Below, piece after piece: positions 8,964 through 17,760 of a stretch of 64,000 nt of DNA. Within the stretch, counting starts at the first letter, position 1, and every line of letters starts with the position of its first letter. The notes beneath the pieces are model-generated. The model was not told where the DNA came from and ran no database searches. It saw nothing but the letters and a program-made list of their open reading frames with translations. Origin of the DNA: Gammaproteobacteria bacterium Ga0077536 (lineage in GTDB: Bacteria > Pseudomonadota > Gammaproteobacteria > Ga0077536); NCBI GenBank assembly GCA_001464935.1, contig LNEL01000056.1, positions 124,001 through 188,000 on the forward strand. Reading direction: 5' to 3'. A program made the position numbers and the translations under genes.

Positions 8964-8983
8964 GCGCTCGAGCCTCGCGGGAG

Positions 8984-9163
8984 GGGAGGTATAGCCACCG
9001 AGAACACCGAGAACACCGAGAAAGATGTCGTTTCAACGAATTCCGCTTTCAGGACCTCGCCGCAGCATGTGAGCGACAAGAGGGGGCAACGCAGTTGCCG
9101 ATCGCGCCTCTACAGCCCTCTCGACTTTTTGGCTCTCGGTGTTCTCGGTGGCCATCTTCTCCC
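8984..9163. repeat. Intergenic inverted-repeat element with 9-bp tandem units (copy 1)
   Basis: Fills most of the gap between the LLM oxygenase and the acyl-CoA dehydrogenase. The left arm (8984-9023) holds three copies of a 9-bp unit, ACACCGAGA, after GCCACCGAGA. The right arm (9131-9163) is its reverse complement over about 30 nt, including GGTGTTCTCGGTGGCC. A smaller hairpin, GGCAAC-GCA-GTTGCC, sits inside at 9085-9099. A second copy with related arms lies at 27861-28016. No transposase or target-site duplication is evident; it looks like a REP/MITE-type non-coding element. Confidence 0.7.
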
Positions 9164-9261
9164 CTCATCGAAGCGAAGCCCGGACGCGGCCTTCGAAGCA
9201 TTTGACGCGAACGTCCCCCTTGCCTAGGCTCCGGGGCGCGTATTCCGGAGGCAAAGTCCAG

Positions 9262-10515
9262 ATGGCACTCGATTTCACGCTCAGTCCGGCACAGCGGCGG
9301 TTGCAACTGGAGGCGCGCAGCTTTGCGCGCGACGTGCTGCGCGAAGTGCGGCCTGCCACGCGCGATCTGCCGACACCGCTCGCCCGCTTTCTCGCGACCA
9401 GGCCCATGTACGAGGCCGCCGTGGCGGCCGGCTGGTTGCGGCGACTGATCCCGCAGCCCTTCGGCGGTGAAGGCGGTGGCATCCTCGACATGGCGCTCGT
9501 GGCCGAAGAGTTCTTCGCCGTCGACGTCAACGTGCCGCTGACCCTTTTTGCCAACCTGCTCGGCCTGATGCCGCTGATGATTGCCGGCACGCCGGCCCAG
9601 CGCGAGCGGTTCATCGCGCCGTTTCTCGTGACGAGCGGCGCGCCGCTCGCCGCGCTCTGCAATACCGAGCCCGGTGGCAGCGCGAACTACGCGACCCCGG
9701 CGCCAGGGGCGGGCGTGCGCACGACGGCGGTCCGTGACGGCGAGACGTGGGTGATCAATGGCACGAAGCAATGGATTTCCAGCGCCACGGGCTGGGACGG
9801 CGCGGGCGCTGACCTGCTGTGCGTCGTCTGCCGCACCGATCCGGCGGCACCGCCCGCGTCCGGCATTTCCGTGCTGTGCGTGCCGCGCCCGATGCCGGGC
9901 CTGGTCGTCGAGCGCTACATCGATTCACTCGGTCATCGCGCCCATCTGCTGCCGCGCTTCCGGTTCGACGACGTGCGCGTTCCGCGCGACCACGTCGTCG
10001 GGCCGGTCGGGGGAGGGGTGCAGATCATCGACGCGAGCTTCACCGGCACGGCGGCGCTGGTCGGCGTGATGGGCACGGCGCTGATGCGCGGCGCGTTCGA
10101 CTTCGCGCTCGACTTCGCGCGCCGCGAACGGCGCGGCGGGCCGGTCCCCATCATTGAACATCAGGCGGTCGGCTACGGCCTCGCCGATGCGAAGACGACG
10201 CTCGAGGCGGCGCGCTGGCTGAGCCTGAAGGCCTGCCATGCAATGGACACGCAGGAGCCGGGTGCGGTCGAACTCGCGCTGCACTCGAAGATCTTCGGCT
10301 CCGAAACGGCGGTGCGCGTGATCACCGACCTGATGCGGCTCGTCGGCATCGACAGTTACGATCATGAACTGCCGCTCGGCGGACTGCTGCAGGACGCGCT
10401 GGCGCTGCCGCTGTTCGACGGCGGCAACATGGGGGTGCGGCGCCGGCAGTTGCACACCCTGATGCGCGATCCGGCGTTCGATCCGCAGGCGAGCCTCGAC
10501 GGGCCGGCAGCGTGA
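9262..10515 (+). CDS. Acyl-CoA dehydrogenase
   Basis: About 417 residues from MALDFTLSPAQRR, with GGAGG 11 nt upstream; the in-frame extension to 9139 runs into the repeat element and is rejected. It has the ACAD layout: helical N-domain, beta middle domain (CNTEPGGSANYATPAPGAGV, INGTKQWISSAT) and helical C-domain. FAD-dependent alpha,beta-dehydrogenation of an acyl-CoA is the expected reaction. The usual catalytic-Glu segment (YEGT-like) is replaced by PLFDGGNMGVRRRQ with Asp386 at that place, so the base may be different or moved. It sits with an SDR and a P450, fitting stepwise oxidation of an aliphatic or alicyclic compound. Confidence 0.87.
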   Translation: MALDFTLSPAQRRLQLEARSFARDVLREVRPATRDLPTPLARFLATRPMYEAAVAAGWLRRLIPQPFGGEGGGILDMALVAEEFFAVDVNVPLTLFANLLGLMPLMIAGTPAQRERFIAPFLVTSGAPLAALCNTEPGGSANYATPAPGAGVRTTAVRDGETWVINGTKQWISSATGWDGAGADLLCVVCRTDPAAPPASGISVLCVPRPMPGLVVERYIDSLGHRAHLLPRFRFDDVRVPRDHVVGPVGGGVQIIDASFTGTAALVGVMGTALMRGAFDFALDFARRERRGGPVPIIEHQAVGYGLADAKTTLEAARWLSLKACHAMDTQEPGAVELALHSKIFGSETAVRVITDLMRLVGIDSYDHELPLGGLLQDALALPLFDGGNMGVRRRQLHTLMRDPAFDPQASLDGPAA

Positions 10516-10713
10516 GACCGGCCGCCGATCACCCAACAGGCGGGTGAAAAACCGACCGAGGCTGTCGCCCGCAAGGCACGCGCGAGAGGACAAGCGGGGT
10601 TTTCCCGGGGGGCAATGCGCACCGCAGGCGAGTGCCCCTCAGTCATTCACGCGCGGCGGGCGGCGGCCGCAGTCTTTTTTCACCAGCCAGCCAACAGCAT
10701 GAGGTCAGTACAC

Positions 10714-11475
10714 ATGGCAGAACTGGCGGACAAGGTCATCGTCGTCACGGGCGGCGGCAGCGGCATCGGCCGGGAAACGGCGCTGGCGATGGCGGCAGAG
10801 GGCGCGCGTCTCGTGATTGCCGACCTCGTCGAGGACAGCGCCACGGCGGTGGCCGGCGAGATCGCCGCGGCCGGCGGTGCAGCGCTGGGTCTGCGCTGTG
10901 ATGTCACGCGCAGCGACGACGTCGAGCAGATGTTCGATGAGGTGATCGCGCACTACGGCCGCGTCGACTGCGCCTTCAACAACGCCGGCATCGAGGGCCG
11001 CTTCGCACGCACCGTCGAATACAGCGACAGCGACTGGGCGCAGACGATCGCCGTCAACCTGACGGGCGTCTTCTACTGCCTGCGGCGCGAAATCCAGGAG
11101 ATGCTGAAGAATCCGTCCGGCGGGTCGATCGTCAACACCGCCTCGATCACCGGTCTCGTCGGCTGGCGTGGCGCGCCGGCCTATTCGGCGAGCAAGCATG
11201 CGGTGGTCGGTCTGACGCGTACGGCGGCGCTCGAAAATGCCCGCTACCGCATTCGCGTCAACGCGGTCTGCCCCGGCGTGGTCGAGACGCCGATGGGCGA
11301 GCGCATCTTTGCCGAAGCGCCGGGCGCGAAGGAGCGGCTGGTCGCACGTCATCCGCAGGGACGCCTCGCGCAGACCTCGGAAGTGGCGAATGCGGTGCTC
11401 TGGCTGTGTTCGGATCGGTCATCGTTCACGACCGGTCATGCGCTGACGGTCGACGGCGGTTTCGTCGCGCAATGA
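10714..11475 (+). CDS. Short-chain dehydrogenase/reductase (SDR)
   Basis: 253 residues, the classical SDR length. The cofactor motif is VTGGGSGIG (about residues 11-19), followed by CDVT and FNNAG. The catalytic Ser is in VNTASITG and the Tyr/Lys pair in YSASKHAV. The C-terminal part has NAVCPGVVETPM and ends DGGFVAQ, as in FabG-like enzymes. It oxidises or reduces an alcohol/ketone with NAD(P)(H). I place the start at 10714 (MAELADKVIVV); the in-frame sequence back to 10615 is Ala/Pro-rich and not family-like. The 198-bp gap before it shows no gene. It is followed after 13 nt by the P450 gene. Confidence 0.88.
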   Translation: MAELADKVIVVTGGGSGIGRETALAMAAEGARLVIADLVEDSATAVAGEIAAAGGAALGLRCDVTRSDDVEQMFDEVIAHYGRVDCAFNNAGIEGRFARTVEYSDSDWAQTIAVNLTGVFYCLRREIQEMLKNPSGGSIVNTASITGLVGWRGAPAYSASKHAVVGLTRTAALENARYRIRVNAVCPGVVETPMGERIFAEAPGAKERLVARHPQGRLAQTSEVANAVLWLCSDRSSFTTGHALTVDGGFVAQ

Positions 11476-11488
11476 GTCCGCTGTCGGG

Positions 11489-12739
11489 ATGCCGCCCGGG
11501 ACGACGCTGCCGATGCCCCGCCTGACGCCAGCGACCGCCGCCAACTTCGTGCTGGCGCAGGTCGACCGCGCCTTCGCGCTCGATCCCTACCCCGACTACG
11601 CGGTGCTGCGCGAACACGCCCCGATCTGCCGCCAGCCTGACGGGTCCCAGGTCCTGACCCGCTATGCCGACATCCGCGAAGTACTCGCGGACGCCGAGCG
11701 GTACAGCTCCGACAAGCGCATCGACTTTCGCCCGCGCTTCGGCGACTCGCCGCTGTACGAACATCACACGACCTCGATCGTCTTCAACGATCCGCCGACC
11801 CACACGCGGGTCCGGCGCCTGCTCGCCCCGTTCTTCGCGGCGCGCGTGCTGCGGCAGATGGAGGGCAGCATCGCGACGATGGTCGACCGCCTGCTCGACC
11901 GCGCCGCCGAACGCGGCCGCATCGACATCGTCAGCGAGTTTGCGCTGGTGATCCCGTTGAACCTGATCGGCGACCTGCTCGGCGTGCCCTTCGACGAACG
12001 CGAACCCCTGCAGGCGTGGGCGCAGCAGATCCTGGGCGCGCTCGAACCCGTGCGCACACCGGCCCAACTGGCGGACGGCAACCGCGCGGTCGAGGAGTTC
12101 AAGGCCTACCTGCGCGATCTGATCGCGCGCAAGCGACGCGCGCCACCGGGCAGTCGGGACATCGATGTGCTGTGGGCGCTGATCGAAGCGAGCGAAGGCG
12201 GTGACGGGCTGACAGAGCTCGAGATTCTGCACAATTCGATTTTCATGCTGAACGCCGGTCACGACACCACGGGCGCACTGATCGCCAACGGCGTCGACCT
12301 GCTGTTTCGCCATCCCGACCAGGCGCAGCGGCTGCGCGAGCAGCCGTCCCTCGTGAAGCCGGCCATCGAAGAGATGCTGCGCTACGAGAGTCCGCTGCAG
12401 ATCGGCAACCGGCGCTCGACCGTGGCCACGCGCATCGGCGACGTCGACGTGCCGGCCGGCACGTTTCTGCACCTGGTCCTGGCGTCCGCCAATCGTGATG
12501 AACGGGAGTTCCCGCAGGCGGAAGTTTTCGACATTGCGCGCGCGCCGAACCGGCACGTCGCTTTCGCGCACGGCATCCACACCTGCGCCGGCAACTCGGT
12601 CGCGCGCATCGAGGCAGCCATCGCGTTCTCGAAGCTGGTGCAGCGCTTTCCGCGCATGACTCAGGTCGAACCGACCCGGCGGCCCGAGCGCTCGCGCTTT
12701 CGCGTCGTCGAGGAACTGCTCGTCGACCTGAACCCCTGA
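11489..12739 (+). CDS. Cytochrome P450
   Basis: 416 residues, the size of a soluble bacterial P450. Motifs are complete: helix C DPPTHTRVRRLLAPFF, helix I oxygen-activation motif NAGHDTTGA, ExxR in EMLRYESP, and the haem loop FAHGIHTCAGNSVAR with Cys366 as thiolate ligand. It needs ferredoxin/reductase partners, none of which are visible in the window. It probably performs the regioselective hydroxylation in the catabolic cluster with the ACAD and SDR; the substrate is unknown. It is the last gene of this run and converges with the hybrid kinase across 47 bp that show no clear terminator hairpin. Confidence 0.92.
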   Translation: MPPGTTLPMPRLTPATAANFVLAQVDRAFALDPYPDYAVLREHAPICRQPDGSQVLTRYADIREVLADAERYSSDKRIDFRPRFGDSPLYEHHTTSIVFNDPPTHTRVRRLLAPFFAARVLRQMEGSIATMVDRLLDRAAERGRIDIVSEFALVIPLNLIGDLLGVPFDEREPLQAWAQQILGALEPVRTPAQLADGNRAVEEFKAYLRDLIARKRRAPPGSRDIDVLWALIEASEGGDGLTELEILHNSIFMLNAGHDTTGALIANGVDLLFRHPDQAQRLREQPSLVKPAIEEMLRYESPLQIGNRRSTVATRIGDVDVPAGTFLHLVLASANRDEREFPQAEVFDIARAPNRHVAFAHGIHTCAGNSVARIEAAIAFSKLVQRFPRMTQVEPTRRPERSRFRVVEELLVDLNP

Positions 12740-12786
12740 GCGGCGGATTCAGATCACTGCTGGCGCGGGTGAGTGCCGGGCTGTCG

Positions 12787-15700
12787 TCACTTTGCCGCCG
12801 TCGCCACGCAGCTCGCGAGTTCCGCGAGCAGTTCGGCCGTGGGCACCGGTTTCAAAAAAATGCGACGGACGCCGGCTTCGCGCGCGAGGGCGGGATCGAT
12901 TCTATCGCTGAGCCCCGTGCACAGGATCGCGGGCAGGGCCGGAAAGCGGACGCGCAGCGCGCTGACGAGTTCAAGGCCGGTCAGGCCCGGCATGGTCTGA
13001 TCGCTGACGATGGCGTCCGGCATGGCCGTGCCGGACTCGAGCCACGACAGCGCCTCCGCGGCATCGTTGAAGACGACTGTTCGATAACCGGCGCCGTCGA
13101 GCAGCTCGCGCATGAAGTTCGCGACGGACGGATTGTCATCGACGACGAGAATCGTGGCGTCGCGTGGGGCGGTCGTCGAGGCGTCTGCCGCCCCGCCCGC
13201 ATTGGGCGCGGCGGCGGGATCCGCGCCTGGCAGCAACAGCACGCGCACCGCGGTGCCGCTCTCCGGATCGGACGCAATGACGACGTGCCCGCCGACCCGA
13301 TGCACGATGCCGTGCAGCACCGACAGGCCCATGCCGGTGCCCTTGCCGACTTCCTTGGTGGAGAAGAACGGGTCGAAGACCCGGTGCAGATGGGCCGCCG
13401 GAATCCCGCAGCCGTCGTCGGCCACGATGAGCTCGACATACTGGCCCGCAAAGCTGCTGCGGCAGGCCGTACAGAGCGCGCTGACCGCATGCGGGCCGGT
13501 CAGCGACACACGGATGTGCCCGTGGCCGCTGATCGCATCACGCGCATTGAGCACGAGATTGAACACCAGCTGATGAAGGGCGGTGCCGTCTATCTGCACC
13601 GCCGGCACGTCGCCATCGATCACGGTATCGATCTGGATCGTCGTCGGGATCACGGCCTGCAGCATCCGCTTGGCTTCGGCCAGCAAGGGCTGGGCATTGA
13701 TCGTGCGGACTTCGTTGTCGGGCGCGCTGCGACTGAACGCGAGCATCTTCTCGACCAGGTCGCGCGCATGATCGCCGGCCTGCACGATCGCGGCGAGGTA
13801 CTGGCGCAGTTTGACTTCGGCGGGCGCGCAGCGGGCCTGCGCGAGCGCGGCGAAGCCCAGGATCGTCGCGAGACTGTTGTTGAAATCGTGCGCGATGCCG
13901 CCGGTCAGCTGGCCTATCGCTTCCATTTTCTGCGCCTGCTGGAGCTGCTGCTGCAACTGCTGCTCGCGCAGTTCGGCTTCACGCTGTTCGGTGATGTCCT
14001 CGACGGTGCCGGCGAAGCCGAGCACCACGCCGTTCTCGCGGACGGCCGCCGCGCGCACGCGCACCGTCCGTATGCCGCGCACGGGCGTGATCGCGCGCCA
14101 CACGACATCGTAAAGCCCCGTCGGTTGCTGCTGGAACTCGCGCCAGGCCGTCTGCACGTGGGGCAGATCGTCCGGGTGCACATAGCGCTGCCAGCCATGC
14201 CCGTAGTCATCGACGCAGTCGGTCGCGTGCACGGCGGCGAAGGTCTGATTGCGGAAAATCACGCCGCCGTCCGCGTCGCACAGGAAAATGCCGATCGGTG
14301 AATTCTCGACTATCGTGCGCAGGCGCGCTTCGCTTTCGCGCAACGCGGCCTCGGCCTTCTTCAGCTGGCTGATGTCCTGGTGGATGCCGACCGCCCGCAC
14401 TGCGCGGCCCTCCCCGTCGCGTTCGATGACCCGGCCATCGCTGAGCACCCACACCCATTCGCCGCTTTTCGCACGACAACGCAGCTCGACGTGCAGTCGC
14501 GGTATTTCGTTCCGGATGACGTGAAGTCGAAACTGGCGCAGCGCTTCGGGTTGATCGTCCGGATGGTTCAGCGCGGTCCAGCCGCGGCAGGTCGGAGGCA
14601 GTTCGTCGAGCGTATAGCCGAGCATCGAGGCGCAGCGCTCGTTGTAGGTGATGACGTCGGTGCTCGGGTTCCAGTCCCAGATGCCGAGGTCGGTGGCGTC
14701 AATGACCAGTTGCAGCCACTGCTGGTTCTCGCGCAGATGGCGTTCGGCGAGCACCCGCTCGTGAATGTCGCGATGAATGCCGATGGCGCGACGCGCCCGT
14801 CCATCGGGGCGGCGTTCGATGACTCGCACGCGGGTATCGATCCAGCGCCAGCCGCCGTCCTTCGTCGCTGTCCGCAGTTCGACCTGGAAGCCGTGGATCC
14901 GGCCGTCCAGCATGTCCGCGATCAGCTGTGTATTGCGTGGCACGTCGTCCGGGTGCACGCGTGAGGACCAGTTGTCGATCGTGGGCAGCAACTCCCCGGG
15001 CTGGTAGCCGCGCAGCTCGGCCCAGCGGTCGTTGCAACTGACCTCTCCGGTGTCGAAATCCCATTCCTGCAAGCCCAGTTCAGCAGCTTCGAGCGCGAAA
15101 CGCATGCGCGCTTCGCCCAGCCGCAGGCGTTCCTCGGCACTGGCGCGCAGCACTTCATCGGCCGCGCGCTGGGCCGCGATCTGCAGGAACGCGCGGTCGT
15201 TCGGATCATCGTTGCACGGCAGGTGATCGAGCGCGAACAGCACGCCGATTTCGCGTCCATCGGGCGCGCGCAAAGCCGCGCCGCGATAGCTCTCGATGCC
15301 GAGGTCGGCGAGCATCGTGTCGTGCGGAAAGCGGGTGGCGACCATGTCGGTGATCACCGTCACCGGCACGTGGTCGCACAGGCAGCGTTCGCAGGGGGTG
15401 CCGCTGACATCGTAGGAGAAGTCTCCGCGCACCGCGCCGTCGAGCCAGAAACCGAGCATCTCGACCTGCCGACCGCCGTTGACCAGGCGACCGATGCCGG
15501 CGCCGCGGCAACCGAGTCCTTCGGCGACGATCCGCGCGAGCCCCGGGAACAGGCCGATGTCCGCGGCCGGATTGACCAGGGCTTCGAGCGCCAGGCGCTG
15601 GCGTTCACGCGCCGTGACGTCGGTGGCGATCATCACGCTGCGATCGTGCTGTCCCGCCTCGTTCGTCAACGGCAGCAGCGTGGCCTGCAGCCAGAACGGC

Positions 15701-15969
15701 TGGCCGTTCTGGCGGTGGCTCGGGAACACGCCCTGCCAGGCGTGACCGGCGCGCAGCGTGGCATACATCTCGCTCATCCGGTCGGCGGACTGGGCACCGG
15801 CACCGAGGATGCAGTGATCCGTGCCAATCAGATCCGACAGCGCGTAGCCGCTCAGCCTGAGCAGCGGCTCGCTGACGTAGACGATGCGGCCCTCGCGGTC
15901 GGCGACGGACACGAGGGCGTGCTCGTAGAGCGCGCCGAGAAACGACTGCAGGCCGGTTGAATCAGGCAT
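12787..15969 (-). CDS. Hybrid sensor histidine kinase: PAS, GAF, three PAS, HisKA, HATPase, receiver
   Basis: 1060 residues without membrane segments. Order seen: PAS (about 10-125), GAF (about 130-290, with GTPCERCLCDHVPV), PAS/PAC repeats (about 295-420, 425-550, 555-680), a Gln-rich coiled linker, then HisKA with His694 in GGIAHDFNNSLATILG. The HATPase domain holds VADDGCGIP and GKGTGMGLSVLHG. The C-terminal receiver has phospho-acceptor Asp990 in IVSDQTMPGLTG and the Lys in FLKPVP. An insert in the ATPase domain carries CTACRSSF, a possible Cys-pair. It is a cytosolic sensor with unknown ligand and no output domain, so it must pass phosphate to an Hpt or another regulator. It stands alone, with no clear Shine-Dalgarno before the ATG. 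Confidence 0.9.
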   Translation of the reverse strand: MPDSTGLQSFLGALYEHALVSVADREGRIVYVSEPLLRLSGYALSDLIGTDHCILGAGAQSADRMSEMYATLRAGHAWQGVFPSHRQNGQPFWLQATLLPLTNEAGQHDRSVMIATDVTARERQRLALEALVNPAADIGLFPGLARIVAEGLGCRGAGIGRLVNGGRQVEMLGFWLDGAVRGDFSYDVSGTPCERCLCDHVPVTVITDMVATRFPHDTMLADLGIESYRGAALRAPDGREIGVLFALDHLPCNDDPNDRAFLQIAAQRAADEVLRASAEERLRLGEARMRFALEAAELGLQEWDFDTGEVSCNDRWAELRGYQPGELLPTIDNWSSRVHPDDVPRNTQLIADMLDGRIHGFQVELRTATKDGGWRWIDTRVRVIERRPDGRARRAIGIHRDIHERVLAERHLRENQQWLQLVIDATDLGIWDWNPSTDVITYNERCASMLGYTLDELPPTCRGWTALNHPDDQPEALRQFRLHVIRNEIPRLHVELRCRAKSGEWVWVLSDGRVIERDGEGRAVRAVGIHQDISQLKKAEAALRESEARLRTIVENSPIGIFLCDADGGVIFRNQTFAAVHATDCVDDYGHGWQRYVHPDDLPHVQTAWREFQQQPTGLYDVVWRAITPVRGIRTVRVRAAAVRENGVVLGFAGTVEDITEQREAELREQQLQQQLQQAQKMEAIGQLTGGIAHDFNNSLATILGFAALAQARCAPAEVKLRQYLAAIVQAGDHARDLVEKMLAFSRSAPDNEVRTINAQPLLAEAKRMLQAVIPTTIQIDTVIDGDVPAVQIDGTALHQLVFNLVLNARDAISGHGHIRVSLTGPHAVSALCTACRSSFAGQYVELIVADDGCGIPAAHLHRVFDPFFSTKEVGKGTGMGLSVLHGIVHRVGGHVVIASDPESGTAVRVLLLPGADPAAAPNAGGAADASTTAPRDATILVVDDNPSVANFMRELLDGAGYRTVVFNDAAEALSWLESGTAMPDAIVSDQTMPGLTGLELVSALRVRFPALPAILCTGLSDRIDPALAREAGVRRIFLKPVPTAELLAELASCVATAAK

Positions 15970-16098
15970 CAGCGACGTCGACGACGTCGGTCACTCGCGG
16001 TGCGCTGCCTGGCAGAAGATCCAATGTGCACCTCGGGGGCGGCCGCCTGGAACGGCGGCAGGGACGCTGTCGGACAAACCCTGTCAGCCGACAGGATG

Positions 16099-16863
16099 TT
16101 AGAACAATCCCCCGGCTGTTTGCCAGCGCGCCCATGTGTCGGACTCGGCGCGCGGCCGCAGGCGCAGGAAGTCGGCGAGCCAGGGGCCGACGCTGTCATT
16201 GTCGACCGGCTCGACATAGCTCGCGAGGGCGGCCGCGCGCCTGGCCGGCGGCAGCCGGAAGCTGCCTTCGAGTGTCATGTCACGCATGAAGGCGGCGGTG
16301 AATTCGGGATGTGGCTGGATGCCGAGGACGCAGTCGTCGAGCGCGAAAGCGGCGTGCGGGCAGTGCGCCGCCTCGGCCAGCCACAGCGCGCCGGGCGGCA
16401 GGCGCGTGACCTGGTCCTGGTGCGCCATGAAGAGTTTCAGCGTGGTGCGCGGCGGTGCGCCGTACGGTGTGGCGCGCAGACGCACTTCGATGTTGCCGAT
16501 GCCCCAGCCCTCACTCGCCGGCTCGGTGCGACCGCCGAGCGCGTGGGCCAGCAGCTGATGGCCGAAGCAGATTCCCACCTGGGGACGTCCGGCGGCGTGC
16601 GCGGCGCGCGCGAACTGCGCCAATCCGGCGATCCAGGGCAAGCTCTCGTCGTAGACGGCCGCGCGCGAACCGGAGATGAGCCACGCCGCGCAGTCGGACA
16701 CGCTGTCGGGCAGTTCGCCGCGATGCGCGGCATAGGTCTCTAGGTCGACGTCGGCGCCCGCCGCGCGCAGCAGGGCGCCATACATGTCCGCATAGTCGCC
16801 GTGCGCCGAACGCAGCGGCTCCCAGATGCTGTCGCAGGCGATCAGTCCGACACGGGGTTTCAC
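16099..16863 (-). CDS. Class I glutamine amidotransferase / gamma-glutamyl hydrolase-like protein
   Basis: 254 residues from a GTG that overlaps the PhyH stop by 4 bp (GTGA); the frame is open much further (to 17469), but that part is a shadow of PhyH. The triad is visible: nucleophile Cys in VGICFGHQLLAHALGG and His-Glu in LGIQPHPEFTAAF. Relatives include free-standing GMP-synthase-like amidotransferases and PuuD-type hydrolases, which cleave gamma-glutamyl amides. It is the last gene of an operon with two glutamine-synthetase-like ligases. I therefore infer a role in hydrolysis of a gamma-glutamyl amine intermediate, or transfer of ammonia, as with AtdA2 beside AtdA1 in aniline catabolism. 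The function is not proven by sequence. Confidence 0.8.
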   Translation of the reverse strand: MKPRVGLIACDSIWEPLRSAHGDYADMYGALLRAAGADVDLETYAAHRGELPDSVSDCAAWLISGSRAAVYDESLPWIAGLAQFARAAHAAGRPQVGICFGHQLLAHALGGRTEPASEGWGIGNIEVRLRATPYGAPPRTTLKLFMAHQDQVTRLPPGALWLAEAAHCPHAAFALDDCVLGIQPHPEFTAAFMRDMTLEGSFRLPPARRAAALASYVEPVDNDSVGPWLADFLRLRPRAESDTWARWQTAGGLF

Positions 16864-17744
16864 GCCGGCAGCGCTTCGCCCCAGGTGATCCGCCGCGCCG
16901 CGAACGGATCGATGAACGGCGAACGGTAGCCGTCGTTGCGCCAGGTGATCGGAAAGAAGGATTCGTCCATCGAATCGTCGCCGAAGCGTTTGTAACGGCT
17001 GTAAATATACCCGACGTAGTTCGGATGGAAACGCGTGTCGCTCGCCATGCAGTGGGCGACGATCGAGCGCCTTGGCACGTCGCGGCGGTTCACGTCCGAA
17101 CCATGCCAGGTCCAGCCCCCGTGAAACGCGCCGCCACCGGCCTTCACGACCACCGGCACGCGATCGATGTGGCTGACGCCGGCGGCCGCGGCCGCCTTTT
17201 CGAGATCCTTGACCGCGTTCTCCGGCGCATGGAACTGCTCGATCATGCCCGAGCGTCCCCAGCGATGGGAGCCGCGCACGTACTCGACCGTACCGCCCTC
17301 GGCCGTAGTGTCGTCGAGCGCGATCCAGCAGCTGACCCAGTCCGGTTTCGTCGTCCACAGCTCGTACGACGAATCCTGGTGGAAGCCGAGCGCGGTGCCA
17401 CCCGGCGGCTTCCACAGCACGTTGTCCTGGCTGATCCGCGTGCCGAGCCAGCGGCCGAGCTTCGCGCAAGCGCGGCCGATCGACTCCTGCAGGATCACGC
17501 TCGCGAGGTAGCGATCGGATTTCCAGCCGTTGCAGATCTGACGCGTGCGATTCGCCGGATCGCGTCCTTCGAGCCAGTTCACCTCGTCCGGCACGAGGCC
17601 GGTTTCGAAATGGCCCTTGAACAGTTCGTCGTAGCGTTCGCGCAGCAGCGCCACTTCCTCGTCGCTGATGATGCGGTCGACGGTGATGAAGCCGTCGCGC
17701 TCGAAATCGTCCACCTGGCTGTCGCTGAGGGCAAAGTCCTTCAT
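16860..17744 (-). CDS. Phytanoyl-CoA dioxygenase (PhyH) family protein
   Basis: 294 residues from MKDFALSDSQVDDFERDGF; the open frame to 17831 covers the intergenic bases and the end of the synthetase gene and is rejected. Iron ligands: HxD in LGFHQDSSYELW and the distal His in AFHGGWTWHGSDVN, with GTVEYVRGSHRWGR. It is a third Fe(II)/2-oxoglutarate oxygenase, but its operon partners are glutamine-synthetase-like ligases and an amidotransferase. This suggests, by inference, oxygenation (for example N-dealkylation by hydroxylation) of a gamma-glutamylated amine or of the free amine. It begins 16 nt after the upstream synthetase stop and overlaps the amidotransferase start. Confidence 0.88.
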   Translation of the reverse strand: MKDFALSDSQVDDFERDGFITVDRIISDEEVALLRERYDELFKGHFETGLVPDEVNWLEGRDPANRTRQICNGWKSDRYLASVILQESIGRACAKLGRWLGTRISQDNVLWKPPGGTALGFHQDSSYELWTTKPDWVSCWIALDDTTAEGGTVEYVRGSHRWGRSGMIEQFHAPENAVKDLEKAAAAAGVSHIDRVPVVVKAGGGAFHGGWTWHGSDVNRRDVPRRSIVAHCMASDTRFHPNYVGYIYSRYKRFGDDSMDESFFPITWRNDGYRSPFIDPFAARRITWGEALPA

Positions 17745-17760
17745 CGTCGTGCGCTCCGGT

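Noticed and set aside
9000-9023. CRISPR-like short tandem repeats
   Set aside because: The units are 9 bp and contiguous with no spacers, no cas genes are present, and they belong to the arms of an inverted repeat.
16864-17469. Upstream extension of the amidotransferase frame to 17469
   Set aside because: It lies wholly within the PhyH gene in another frame. The GTG at 16863 overlaps the PhyH stop, and homology begins there.
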